From Aeromicrobium sp. Root472D3 (GTDB lineage Bacteria; Actinomycetota; Actinomycetes; Propionibacteriales; Nocardioidaceae), in NCBI RefSeq assembly GCF_001426485.1, contig NZ_LMET01000002.1, positions 341,708-391,602 of the forward strand: DNA of 49,895 nucleotides. The letters are read 5' to 3'. The notes below the pieces were generated by a model, which was not told the DNA's origin, did no database searches, and was given only the letters and a program-made list of their open reading frames with translations. Shown here in pieces: positions 11,901 to 19,096 of the stretch. Each line of letters opens with the position of its first letter. Position 1 is the stretch's first letter. Position numbers and translations under genes: made by a program.

Positions 11901-11954
11901 CCGGCGGCGCGCCTCGGCGACGACGGCGCCTACTTCGGGGCTGCCTGCGAGTGA
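2919..11954 (+). CDS. fas: Type I multidomain fatty acid synthase (FAS-I)
   Basis: A 3,011-residue megasynthase for de novo long-chain fatty acid synthesis from acetyl- and malonyl-CoA, in the mycobacterial domain order. Acetyltransferase: GHSQG with Ser154. Enoyl reductase: about 395-850, opening near RLTGKSPVLLAGMTPTTVDP. Dehydratase: GDHNPIH with His1198. Malonyl/palmitoyl transferase: FPGQG and GHSVGEYN with Ser1403. An Ala/Pro/Glu linker near 1690-1735 leads to the ACP, with the likely phosphopantetheine Ser at 1773 or 1774 in DGASSRRNQLL. Ketoreductase: VTGASKGSIA near 2073. Ketosynthase: Cys2662 in VAACATTAV, then HDTSTG and KTLTGHAKGG. I chose the GTG preceded by AAAGGGAA; an in-frame ATG at 2853 lies inside the operator. 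It overlaps acpS by 4 bases. Confidence 0.97.
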   Translation: MTTFDTPLAAHQSSERRRASALVDRLLAGTPYAIAFGGQGAAWLEPLAGLVRDFALEAELEALVERAEALLEPVAPELARVGVTFTPLAWADVLASSESADDEDAPELPTSAVLDTPGASVPGILLAQLAGLRALRRQGVDPETLAPSAVVGHSQGYLATQSLAGVPDAELLAVARLIGAAAQLVGRRRGLLGDTMLSVSNVVPSRIDEILAELPASLRVVSRLRNGRRSVVLSGPAEGLRVVEARFDEIAAAEKADRDRKVSGGSPFAPVLEPLPSQLAFHHPDLAEAADLVATWAAACGIDADTARSLTMRSIVDPVDWVASLEHAMDSGASWVLDLGPGDLAARLSARELQVRGASVVATTTRRGHRELTAAGAAPRPSTPWSAYEPTVVTLADGSLHVETRFTRLTGKSPVLLAGMTPTTVDPAIVAAAANAGFWAELAGGGQVTEQIFAENVERLGELLTPGSTYQFNSLFLDPYLWKLQLGQKRLVQRARAAGSPVDGVIVTAGIPELDEAVALVEELTEAGITHVVFKPGTVKQIRQVVAIAKAVAPTAVHVQIEGGKAGGHHSWEDLDELLIATYGDLRALDNVVVCVGGGIGTPEVAAAYLTGDWAARHGFPRMPLDGVLVGTAAMATLEATTSPAVKQLLVETTGTGSWVGAGTAKGGMASGRSQLGADIHEIDNAASRTGRLLDEVAGDAEAVASRRDEIVEALNRTAKPYFGDVETMTYGRWLARFLELSGTPEWLDVTLRNRFVAMLQRAEARLNEADRGPIGTLFGDASTVDDGAAALQRLRDAYPAADDVVLHPADVLFFVDQCRTPGKPVNFVPVLDQDVRRWWRSDSLWQAHDARYTADEVCIIPGTLAVAGIDRVDEPVAELLRRFEDAAIDGLLASGRSPQRVAGRRRVDDDAAEALSLVLAATDLVWAGRTVRNPVHRLGAGWVVVDPQRAEHPETGATLVQVSSDVAELTVPMARPLTLRIAVDRSVLIGAAPVVTTDAAAEAMGALVVGAAGGTVPSVTAGRASVTVEWDPDLVADHAGVTGGSVPTHPVPDVLVGLAWPSVFAVLGDASTADGTPVIEGMLDLVHLDHAIRLTGALPLAPTQLTISSVLDSIEDTDFGRVVAVDVTVTSASGDVATLRERFAIRGRTGAGQLADPERAGGSLGDDVHDTPRKGRASASLVAPTDLRAFAAVTGDHNPIHTSVAAARLAGLGAPIVHGMWISAAAQQVLAVGGTGTRRITGWTTRFMSPLAPGAPVAVQADRVGLDAGAEVVDVTVRSGGDVVMSATARLEAPRTAYAFPGQGIQHPGMGMAAYQRSKAAREIWDRADAHTREALGFSILTVVRDNPTTLVTRGVTHKHPDGVLFLTQFTQVAMAVLGAAQMAELRESGSFVEGSVLAGHSVGEYNALAAVSGVIPLEAVVEVVFQRGSVMHGLVPRDAAGRSDYRLAAIRPSQIGLTDADVTAFVDGIADSTGEFLQIVNYNLKDSQYAIAGTVAGLEVLETEVNRRRAEFGGKGAFILVPGIDVPFHSTVLHGGVPDFRDRLRELLPATIDPTILEGRYVPNLVPRPFTLDRAFLQEIADLVPSEPLDEVLADYDAWIARPGELCRVVLIELLAWQFASPVRWIETQDLFFTSVAEGGLGVERFVEIGVGQSPTVANLASSTLKLPGRFGPAVQVLNFERDNAAVFSTDEEQAPVEDEAPAAPVEDASASAPSAAPAAASAPTSSGPRPADLTYDASDATQLLIAWWTKMRLDQIGAADSIESLCDGASSRRNQLLVDLGGELGLGAIDGAADADIPALSAQVKGLARGYKPFGPVLTEAIGDHLKKVLGPTGRRQAAISERVTDVWQLGAGWASHVLAELAMSSRDGSSVRGGEFGSLTSIASAADVDAAVDASVQAVAARHGVSVALPSTGGGEATIDAAALGEFTAQITGPDGVLASSARLVLDQLGLSAVPTVVEPDAADAEVLARVESELGSDWAKLTAPAFDPLKAVVFDDRWASAREDLARLAVGRTVDASFVGAGAVVSAQATWWAGHVDDVDLAERFRSIARDALASTAGQWSDDLAVVTGASKGSIAAGVTAQLLAGGATVVATTSGLDARKLAFFKDLYRTHAVHGAALWVVPANMASFADVDALVAWINGEQTQTRAGATTVLKPAMTPTLLFPFAAGRVAGDLTDAGSRTEVDMRILLWSVERLIGAMSAHGQDHDIDAKLHVVLPGSPNRGMFGGDGGYGEAKASLDALVSRWSAERTWGERVTLAHAIIGWVRGTGLMGANDPLVEAVEAAGVRTWTPYDMAAALLATCEPAARTAALTEPLTIDLTGGLGGTTIDMKALAEGIGRPVAAAQDDTATITALAPSPAQLDRVEQLDWAPVDTRPEDLVVIVGAGELGPYGSARTRFEVEVSDELSAAGVLELAWSTGLVSWDEQGGGWFDTATSEAVDEADLVERYEETVREAVGIRRYVDEGAMVDNTAPLLTSVYLDQDLSFTVGTEAEARALRDADPERTVISATADGDWTVTRKAGTEIRVPRRMKLTRTVGGQIPTGFDPTVWGVPAEMVESIDRVALWNLICTVDAFLSSGFTPSELMKWVHPALVANTQGTGMGGMQSMQSLYIDTLLGESKANDILQEALPNVIAAHVVQSYVGSYGAMVHPVAACATTAVSVEEGVDKIRLGKAEFVVSGGFDDLSIEGIVGFADMSATADSAAMSAKGLEDRYFSRGNDRRYGGFVESQGGGTILLARGDVAARMGLPVLGVVAYAGSFADGVHTSIPAPGIGALAAGLGGRRSALARGLASVGLTADDVAVLSKHDTSTGVNERNESELHERLAAAIGRSDGNPLFVVSQKTLTGHAKGGAAAFQIIGLCQVLTGGVVPPNRSLDCVMDDLAEHEHLVWLREPLATGQLKAGLVTSLGFGHVAGLLAIVHPQGFVATLSDDERDAYLARAEERLIEGRMRLVRAMYGGDPLYSRPGDRRLGSAGVRTREAGMLLDPAARLGDDGAYFGAACE

Positions 11955-12340
11955 CGGTCGTCGGGGTCGGGGTCGACCTGGTCCACGTGCCGTCGTTCGT
12001 GGACCAGCTCGACCAGCCCGGCACGCGCTTCGAGGGGGTCTTCCTGCCCGGTGAGCTGCGCGACGCCCGGGGTCGCACGACCGACCCCGGGCGCCACCTC
12101 GCGGCCCGCTGGGCGGCCAAGGAGGCCGTCGTCAAGGCGTGGTCGGCGTCGATGCACGGGGAGGCGCCCGTGGCGTCCGAGCACGTCCACCACCTGATCG
12201 AGCTCGTCGCCGATGCCTGGGGACGTCCGCGCGTCCGCCTGCACGGCGAGGTGGCCCGCCACCTGGCCGGCCACTCGCTCGAGGTCTCGCTGAGCCACGA
12301 CGGCGACTACGCGATCGCCTACGTCGTCCTGTCGCGCTGA
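11951..12340 (+). CDS. acpS: Holo-ACP synthase (4'-phosphopantetheinyl transferase)
   Basis: A 129-residue AcpS-type transferase that moves phosphopantetheine from CoA to the serine of the ACP. GVGVDLVHVPSF near the N-terminus supplies the metal-binding Asp, and RWAAKEAVVKAW is the signature helix with the conserved Glu and Lys. Its GTG overlaps the synthase stop as GTGA, so translation is coupled to fas, as fits an enzyme dedicated to activating the FAS-I ACP. The fas-acpS pairing matches mycobacteria and corynebacteria. Confidence 0.95.
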   Translation: MTVVGVGVDLVHVPSFVDQLDQPGTRFEGVFLPGELRDARGRTTDPGRHLAARWAAKEAVVKAWSASMHGEAPVASEHVHHLIELVADAWGRPRVRLHGEVARHLAGHSLEVSLSHDGDYAIAYVVLSR

Positions 12341-12360
12341 CCCCGCCCCCTCGCGGACGC

Positions 12361-12441
12361 GGATTACCACGGGACCGTGGTAAACCGCGTCCCCCCGGGG
12401 CAGGTATTCCTCGGGGAGTTGCGCGTGCCCCCGGGCGGACG
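12361..12441 (+). repeat. Left imperfect inverted repeat beside the AbiEi-like gene
   Basis: The element contains TTACCACGGGACCGTGGTAA (12364-12383), a near-perfect 20-bp palindrome, then a GC-rich tail to the stop codon of the next gene. Its first 41 bases match the reverse complement of 13557-13597 at about 35 positions by hand alignment. It may also act as a terminator for acpS and for the minus-strand gene. Confidence 0.6.
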
Positions 12442-13425
12442 TCAGACGATCGTGGTGCGGTTGCGCGAGTGGAGTCGCCGCGACTGCGCCCGACCCTGGT
12501 TGATGCGCATCGCCGTGGCGGTGCCCTTCGCACCGCCGAGGTCGGCCCAACCCCACCTGCTCATGCCCAGGGACTCGGCTCGAACTGCGTCCTCGCGCCA
12601 CTTCTCGTCGGTGAGCACCCGGCCCACGTCCGTGGCGTGGGGGTTGAGCCGGCCGTACTTCACGAGTCCGTCGAACTCACCGGTGTGGTGGTCGTCGATC
12701 CAGGCGAAGTCGACCCGTGCCACCAGCACGCCACCGGACGTCACGACCTCCCACTGCAGCTCGGGACGGGGGACGCCGTTGCTCCACATCATGAACAGCG
12801 AGCGCACCTCGCCGACGGACTCGAGGCGGGGGTCGGCCAACCGGATCGACATCCGGGCGTTCCTCATGCCGGGCCAGTGCTTGAACCTGTGTCCGTCGGC
12901 TTCCAGCTCCTCGCGCGAGATCCCGAGATCGCGCATGGCCGAGGTGGCCAGGACCATGCCGCCCTCGATCCCCAGCAGACTGCAGGACTCGAAGACCGCC
13001 CGGCGCGGCTCGATGACCTGGCGGCCGTCCACCTGCACGATGTCGTCCTCGACGTCGATAGAGCCCTCGTGATAAACGACGCCGGCTTCCGTTCGCCCGC
13101 GCCGGCCGTCGAGGACGGAGACGTGCACGGTGGTGAGGTCGGCACCCCACAGGTCGTGCCCGTGCAGTGCTGACGCGGACTGGTGCGTGGCGACCACGGC
13201 GGGCCCGAGCTTGTCGAGAACGGATCGGGTCAGCGTTGCGAGACGTTCGGACGCGGACAGGAGGTCCCACACCGAGGCGAACACGTAGGTGCCGTGACGG
13301 ACGCGACGCAGGACGCCGGCGCGGGTGGCCTGCCGGATGGCGGAGTCGCGGTAGCCGAGGTCGTTGAGCTGGTGACGCAGGAGGTAGCCGCCGTTGGCGT
13401 CCGCGATGCAGAGGAGATCGTCCAT
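12442..13425 (-). CDS. AbiEi-antitoxin-like / endonuclease-fold hypothetical protein
   Basis: A 327-residue protein. The N-terminus (LLCIADANGGYLLRHQLND, then RQATRAGVLRRVRHGTYV) is the winged-helix AbiEi N-terminal domain. The C-terminal part, with DFAWIDDHHTGEFDG and KYGRL followed by TDEKWREDAVRAESLGMSRWGW, resembles the DUF559/Vsr-like endonuclease fold common in high-GC actinomycetes, with Asp/Glu/Lys positions that could form a nuclease site. No AbiEii-like toxin partner is adjacent, so a toxin-antitoxin role is unproven. Third codon positions look less GC-biased than in neighbours. Inverted repeats on both sides suggest acquisition as a unit. Confidence 0.7.
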   Translation of the reverse strand: MDDLLCIADANGGYLLRHQLNDLGYRDSAIRQATRAGVLRRVRHGTYVFASVWDLLSASERLATLTRSVLDKLGPAVVATHQSASALHGHDLWGADLTTVHVSVLDGRRGRTEAGVVYHEGSIDVEDDIVQVDGRQVIEPRRAVFESCSLLGIEGGMVLATSAMRDLGISREELEADGHRFKHWPGMRNARMSIRLADPRLESVGEVRSLFMMWSNGVPRPELQWEVVTSGGVLVARVDFAWIDDHHTGEFDGLVKYGRLNPHATDVGRVLTDEKWREDAVRAESLGMSRWGWADLGGAKGTATAMRINQGRAQSRRLHSRNRTTIV

Positions 13426-13520
13426 GTCGCCACGGTGGTGGCTCCTGCGCGTCGGCGAGCCCCCCTCGCGACGACCTGTGGACGAGATGAGGTGGCGTGA
13501 CGACGGTGGACAACCCCCTG

Positions 13521-13597
13521 TGCCCGGGGCACGTTGCGTCCGCCCTGGAAAGACTTGCCCCGGGCGGACGGGGTTTACGACGGGACCGTGGTAAACC
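13521..13597 (-). repeat. Right imperfect inverted repeat beside the AbiEi-like gene
   Basis: Counterpart of 12361-12441 in opposite orientation. It holds the dyad GGTTTACGACGG / CCGTGGTAAACC at 13572-13597, with one arm mismatch, and an asymmetric GC-rich part containing GCCCCGGGCGGACGGGG. The rest of 13426-13619 shows no gene. Confidence 0.6.
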
Positions 13598-13619
13598 GTG
13601 TGGGGTGGGGCGGGAAGGG

Positions 13620-14246
13620 TCAGCCGTGCTCGGCGCTGAGGAGGTAGGACGCCAGCAGGCGCTTGAGCTCGATGATCGACTCGCTGTGCTCCTGGCCGTC
13701 GCGGATCGAGAAGTTGAGCATCGAATACGCGACGTGCACCAGCACCTCGGCCATGATGGTGCGGCGCTCGCGGGGGGTGCCCGGCGTCAGGGGCGCCAGG
13801 GCCCGCGCGACCTCGAAGGCCAGCTCGCGCTCCGTGACGGCGGCGGTGGCGCGCGTCGCGGGCGTCGACTGCACCGCGAGCCACACCGCGCGGCGAGACG
13901 GGTCGCGCACCCACAGGGCCGCCAGGTGGTCGACCAGGCGGTCGAGGAACTTGAGCCAGTCGAGCGTCGGGATGGCCTCGGCGAACGACCACAGCTCGCG
14001 CCGCACCGCGACGGCGTCGACGCGGTCGAGCTCGCACACGATGACGTACTTGTTCTGGAAGAACTGGTACAGCGTGCCGATCGGCAGCCCCGCCCGCGAC
14101 GCGACCTCCTCGCACGTGAACGACTCGAACCCGACCTCGAGCAGGAGCTCGCGCGACACCAGGAGCAGGTGGTCGAACTTCTTGTGGCTCCGCTCCTGCG
14201 TCGGGCGGCGCCGGGGTTCGAGGATCTCGGCCGTCACGCGCGCCAC
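13620..14246 (-). CDS. TetR-family transcriptional regulator
   Basis: A 208-residue regulator with an N-terminal TetR helix-turn-helix near residues 20-65; TCEEVASRAGLPIGTLYQFF is the recognition segment. The remainder is a helical ligand-binding domain. The GTG start lies one base beyond the stop of the upstream kinase gene, so it is the third gene of a reductase-kinase-regulator operon. The 16-bp palindrome before the operon (16056-16071) is its most likely target. An acyl-CoA or hydroxyacyl-CoA ligand would fit the neighbours but is inferred. It is one of the candidates for the regulator binding the TGAGG-N4-CCTCA sites. Confidence 0.88.
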   Translation of the reverse strand: MARVTAEILEPRRRPTQERSHKKFDHLLLVSRELLLEVGFESFTCEEVASRAGLPIGTLYQFFQNKYVIVCELDRVDAVAVRRELWSFAEAIPTLDWLKFLDRLVDHLAALWVRDPSRRAVWLAVQSTPATRATAAVTERELAFEVARALAPLTPGTPRERRTIMAEVLVHVAYSMLNFSIRDGQEHSESIIELKRLLASYLLSAEHG

Positions 14247-14247
14247 C

Positions 14248-15267
14248 CTAGCGTGAAGCGGCGAGACCTGCCTCGATCAACGGGCCGATCGCGTCACCGA
14301 TGCCGTCGAAGCCGCTGCCGACCGTCTGGCCGTGCGCGTGACGGTAGTGGATGCCCTCGAGGATCACCGCGAGCTTGAAGTACGCGAGCGACAGGTGGTA
14401 CCCCATGTCGCTGACGTCGCGTCCGGAACCGGCCGAGTAGCGGGCGATGACGGCGTCGCGGTCGAGGAAGCCGGGGGCGTTGGCGGCATCGGTGACGAGG
14501 GCGCCGGAGCCGGGGTTGAGCTCGGCCAGGCCCTGGTAGGCCAGCATGAGGGCGACGTCCGACAACGGGTCGCCGAGCGTGCTCATCTCCCAGTCGAGCA
14601 CCGCGGTGATGCGGTCGTCCAGCACCAACGCGTTGTCGAGCCGGTAGTCGCCGTGGACGATCGTGCCCTCGCCGCTCTCGGGCACCCCCGCGTCGAGGTG
14701 GGCGACGAGCTCGTCCATGCCGGGCAGCTCGCGGCTCGTCGACGCCGCGAGCTGCTTCTTCCAGCGCGACACCTGCCGTCCGATGTAGCCGTCGGGCCGG
14801 CCGAACTCGCCGAGCCCCACGGCGCGGTAGTCGACGGCGTGCAGGTCGACGAGCGTGTCGACGAGGCGCTCGCTGATCAGGCGGGTGCGCTCGGGGCCGA
14901 GCGGCTCGAGCTGCGACGCGCGGCTGTAGGGGGTGCCCTCCACACGCTCCATGACGTAGAACGGCGCGCCGATGACGTCGACGTCGTCGCACAGGGCGAC
15001 CATCGCCGGCACCGGCACGGGGGTCGACGTCAGCGCCGCCATGACGCGGTGCTCGCGCGACATGTCGTGGGCCGTCGCGAGCACGTGCCCCAGGGGCGGA
15101 CGCCGCACGACGTACTCGTGCGTGCCGTCGGTGACCAGGTAGGTCAGGTTGGACTTGCCGCCGGTGATCAGCGACGCCTCGAACGGTCCGGCGACGGCGT
15201 CGGCCGAGGCGCTCGCCAGCCAGTCGGCGACGGCGCGCGTGTCCAGCCCCTGGGGGTCGGTGCTCAT
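14248..15267 (-). CDS. APH-fold phosphotransferase, LvaA/ACAD10-like (putative hydroxyacyl-CoA kinase)
   Basis: A 339-residue kinase of the aminoglycoside phosphotransferase fold, belonging by its motifs to the branch found in ACAD10/11 N-termini and LvaA. GGKSNLTYLV forms the nucleotide loop, YVVRRPPLGHVLATAHDM follows, HGDYRLDN supplies the catalytic Asp and LDWEMSTLGDPLSD the metal-binding Asp. Characterised relatives phosphorylate 4-hydroxyacyl-CoA so that the 4-hydroxy group can be removed or moved. The adjacent SDR and TetR genes fit an acyl catabolic operon rather than antibiotic resistance. It begins 7 bases after the reductase stop. Confidence 0.85.
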   Translation of the reverse strand: MSTDPQGLDTRAVADWLASASADAVAGPFEASLITGGKSNLTYLVTDGTHEYVVRRPPLGHVLATAHDMSREHRVMAALTSTPVPVPAMVALCDDVDVIGAPFYVMERVEGTPYSRASQLEPLGPERTRLISERLVDTLVDLHAVDYRAVGLGEFGRPDGYIGRQVSRWKKQLAASTSRELPGMDELVAHLDAGVPESGEGTIVHGDYRLDNALVLDDRITAVLDWEMSTLGDPLSDVALMLAYQGLAELNPGSGALVTDAANAPGFLDRDAVIARYSAGSGRDVSDMGYHLSLAYFKLAVILEGIHYRHAHGQTVGSGFDGIGDAIGPLIEAGLAASR

Positions 15268-15274
15268 GGTGTCG

Positions 15275-16030
15275 TCAGTCCTTCGGTCCGCCGGCGACGT
15301 AGATGACCTGGCCCGACACGAAGCCGGCGCCCTCGCTGACGAGGAACGACGCCGTGTGGGCGATGTCCTCGGGCTGGCCGACGCGCTGGACGGGGATCTG
15401 GTCGGCGCTGAACTTGATGAAGTCGTCGAAGTCGACCTTCATGCGGGCGGCGGTCGCGGCCGTCATGTCGGTCTGGATGAAGCCCGGTGCGATCGCGTTG
15501 GCCGTGACGCCGAACTTGCCGAGCTCGATCGCGAGGGTCTTGGTGAAGCCCTGCAGCCCGGCCTTGGCGGCGGAGTAGTTGGCCTGGCCGCGGTTGCCCA
15601 GCGCCGACGTGCTCGACAGGTTGACGACGCGTCCGTAGCCCGCCTCGGTCATGTGCTTCTGGGCGTACTTCGTCATGAGGAACGAGCCGCGCAGGTGCAC
15701 GCCCATCACGAGGTCCCAGTCCTCGACCGTCATCTTGAACAGCAGGTTGTCGCGCAGGATGCCGGCGTTGTTGACCAGGACGGTCGGGGCGCCGAGCTCG
15801 GCGGCGATGCGGTCGATCGCGGCCTTGACCTGCTCCTCGTCGCTGACGTCGGCGCCGACGGCCAGGGCGCTGCCGCCGGCCGCCGTGATGGCGTCGACGG
15901 TGGACGCGCACGCGGACTCGTCGAGGTCGACGACGGCGACCTTGAAGCCGTCGGAGGCGAGGCGCTGGGCGACGGCCGCGCCGATGCCGCGGGCGGCTCC
16001 GGTCACGATCGCGGTACGGGATTCGGTCAC
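15275..16030 (-). CDS. 3-oxoacyl-reductase, FabG-like SDR
   Basis: A 251-residue classical short-chain dehydrogenase. VTGAARGIG near residues 10-18 is the NAD(P) glycine motif, LVNNAGILRDN follows, and the catalytic triad is Ser in NLSSTSA with YSAAK. Closest by pattern to FabG, 3-oxoacyl-ACP/CoA reductase. Since the FAS-I already has a ketoreductase, a CoA-linked or catabolic role with the downstream kinase is as likely as FAS-II. GTG start with GAGGAG 7 bases upstream. First gene of a three-gene minus-strand operon behind a TetR-type palindrome. Confidence 0.88.
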   Translation of the reverse strand: MTESRTAIVTGAARGIGAAVAQRLASDGFKVAVVDLDESACASTVDAITAAGGSALAVGADVSDEEQVKAAIDRIAAELGAPTVLVNNAGILRDNLLFKMTVEDWDLVMGVHLRGSFLMTKYAQKHMTEAGYGRVVNLSSTSALGNRGQANYSAAKAGLQGFTKTLAIELGKFGVTANAIAPGFIQTDMTAATAARMKVDFDDFIKFSADQIPVQRVGQPEDIAHTASFLVSEGAGFVSGQVIYVAGGPKD

Positions 16031-16055
16031 GGTGTTCTCCTCGGGGCCATGTGTT

Positions 16056-16071
16056 CTAAGCGCTTGCTTAG
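16056..16071. promoter_or_regulatory. TetR-type operator CTAAGC-GCTT-GCTTAG
   Basis: A perfect 6-bp inverted repeat with 4-base spacer, 26 bases upstream of the reductase start. Size and symmetry suit a TetR dimer, and the operon it controls encodes a TetR protein. Confidence 0.65.
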
Positions 16072-16142
16072 TCAGGACTCCAGCACGTTATCGCACCGAT
16101 GGGGGAGTGCGCGAGATCACCGGGCGACACGTCCGAGGAATA

Positions 16143-16184
16143 TGAGGGGTTCCTCATCTTTGTGTATAGTTGAGGAAAACCTCA
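16143..16184. promoter_or_regulatory. Paired fatty-acid-synthesis operators (TGAGG-N4-CCTCA)
   Basis: TGAGGGGTTCCTCA at 16143-16156 and TGAGGAAAACCTCA at 16171-16184 both have perfect 5-bp arms and start 28 bases apart. They flank the -10-like TATAGT at 16165-16170, which is preceded by TGTG as in an extended -10. The downstream copy with its -10 aligns with the block before the fatty acid synthase at 22 of 26 positions. Confidence 0.74.
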
Positions 16185-16200
16185 TGTTCTAGGAGTCGAT

Positions 16201-17714
<1,514 letters not shown>

Positions 17715-17718
<4 letters not shown>

Positions 17719-17945
17719 TGCACCTCGCCCGCGCGGAGATCGTGTCGAACGTCTGGAAGATCGAGGCCCGCGAGGGCGACCAGGTCGGTCCCGGTGACGT
17801 CCTGGCGGTGCTGGAGTCCATGAAGATGGAGATCCCGCTCGTCGCGACCGTCAACGGCCACGTCAGCAGGATCCTGGTCGAGCTCGGCCAGATCGTGCAG
17901 GAGGGCGACCCGATCGTCGAGATCGACGAGACCGCCGGCGCCTGA
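17715..17945 (+). CDS. Free-standing biotin carboxyl carrier protein
   Basis: A 76-residue biotinyl domain. ESMKMEIP carries the biotinylated Lys37 between two methionines, and the flanking GDQVGPGDVLAVL and GQIVQEGDPIVEI match the barrel-shaped fold. It is too short for a complete E. coli-type BCCP and resembles the small stand-alone carriers of actinobacteria. The ATG overlaps the carboxylase stop as ATGA, with a second ATG one codon on. It presumably shuttles carboxybiotin to the beta subunit just upstream. Confidence 0.88.
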
Positions 17946-17977
17946 CCGTCCGGACCCCGTCTGACATCATCGGCGGC

Positions 17978-18691
17978 GTGCACGAACACCTCGTCCCCAT
18001 GCGCTGGGCTGACCTCGACTCGCTGCAGCACGTCAACAACGTCGTCTACCTGGCCTACGCCGCCGAGGGACGCGCCGCGATGGTCGCCGACGGTGCCCTC
18101 GCACCGGGCCTGACCCCCGTCACGATGACGGTGCGGTTCCTGCGGCCGCTGCGCCTCGGACGTCGTCCCGTCCTGGTGGCCGGCACGGTCGACGGCGACG
18201 ACGTCGTGCAGCAGATCGCGCTCGACGGCGACGCCGGCCGGACGGTCTTCGCCGAGGTCACGACGACGATGGGCCGGCGCGCCGCGGCCGATATGCACCC
18301 CGACGTCGCGACCCTGCCGATGAGCCTGCGCCGCGACGACCTCGACGCCGACGGAGCCGCGACCGCCACCAAGGTCTTCGAGCTGTTCCAGGAGACCCGC
18401 GTGCTGCACATCTCGTCGCTGCTCGCCACGATGCGACCCGGACGGTTCGTCGTCGGCACGTCGTCCGTGACGTTCCGCGACGACATCCGATGGCGCCCGG
18501 AGCCGTTGCGGACGTCCGCGTGGATCAGTCGCGTCGGCAACGGGTCGTTCGAGATGCGCTCCGAGCTGTCGGACGGCACCGGGGTGCTGGCCGACTCGAC
18601 CACGACGCTCGTGGGCTTCGACCCCGCCAGCCAGACGGCCAAGACCTTCGACGACGCCGAGCGCGACCAGCTGCGCACGCTGATCCCCTAG
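17978..18691 (+). CDS. Double hot-dog acyl-CoA thioesterase-like protein
   Basis: A 237-residue protein with two hot-dog units. Residues about 1-115 contain RWADLDSLQHVNNVVYL, the 4HBT signature with the catalytic Asp. Residues about 130-225 form a second, more diverged unit (FVVGTSSVTFRDDIRWRPEPL, then TTTLVGFD). This arrangement hydrolyses acyl-CoA thioesters. It follows the carboxylase-carrier pair by 32 bases on the same strand, but CATCAT lies 7 bases before the GTG, so it may have its own leaderless promoter. Confidence 0.82.
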   Translation: MHEHLVPMRWADLDSLQHVNNVVYLAYAAEGRAAMVADGALAPGLTPVTMTVRFLRPLRLGRRPVLVAGTVDGDDVVQQIALDGDAGRTVFAEVTTTMGRRAAADMHPDVATLPMSLRRDDLDADGAATATKVFELFQETRVLHISSLLATMRPGRFVVGTSSVTFRDDIRWRPEPLRTSAWISRVGNGSFEMRSELSDGTGVLADSTTTLVGFDPASQTAKTFDDAERDQLRTLIP

Positions 18692-18710
18692 ACCCGGGCT
18701 GCTGCGGGTC
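18691..18710. terminator. Bidirectional hairpin between convergent genes
   Basis: GACCCG at 18691-18696 pairs with CGGGTC at 18705-18710 around an 8-base loop, filling the gap between the stops of the thioesterase and haemoglobin genes. No T-run follows. Confidence 0.45.
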
Positions 18711-19096
18711 TACGCGGAGTTCACCATGAACTGCGCCGCGTGCTGGGCGTAGGCCCAGAACTGCGCGTCGTGCTCGGGGGAGAGGTGCGCCGCGTCGAGG
18801 CCCGCGCGGAAGTGGTGCAGCCAGGCGTCGCGCGCCTCCGGCGTGACCGCGAACGGGGCGTGCCGCATGCGCAGGCGCGGGTGGCCGCGCTGCTCGGAGT
18901 ACGTCGTCGGGCCTCCCCAGTACTGCTCGAGGAACATCGTGAACCGGTGGGCCGCCGGCCCGAGGTCCTCCTCGGGGTAGAGGGGGCGCAGCACCTCGTC
19001 GCCGGCGACGCCGTCGTAGAAGGTGTCGACGACGAGCTTGATGGTGTCGTGCCCGCCGATGGCGTCGTAGAACGTCTGCTGGGTCTGCTCGGTCAT
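18710..19096 (-). CDS. glbO: Group II truncated haemoglobin
   Basis: A 128-residue 2-on-2 globin. Family features visible: FYDAIGG near the start, FYDGVAGDEVLRPLYPEEDL, FLEQYWGGPTTYSEQRGHPRLRMRH with the proximal His in MRHAPF, and DAWLHHF with the Trp typical of group II. Such proteins bind oxygen and are linked to oxygen handling or peroxide and NO chemistry. The ATG overlaps the stop of the upstream mechanosensitive channel gene by 4 bases. Confidence 0.92.
   Translation of the reverse strand: MTEQTQQTFYDAIGGHDTIKLVVDTFYDGVAGDEVLRPLYPEEDLGPAAHRFTMFLEQYWGGPTTYSEQRGHPRLRMRHAPFAVTPEARDAWLHHFRAGLDAAHLSPEHDAQFWAYAQHAAQFMVNSA

Noticed and set aside
12442..13425. A complete AbiE toxin-antitoxin pair
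   Set aside because: No nucleotidyltransferase-type AbiEii toxin gene lies on either side; acpS and a TetR operon flank it.
13620..14246. Calling this TetR protein FasR, reader of the TGAGG operators
   Set aside because: Its sequence does not resemble the M. tuberculosis FasR I recall, and it has a better candidate operator of its own at 16056-16071. It remains only a candidate.
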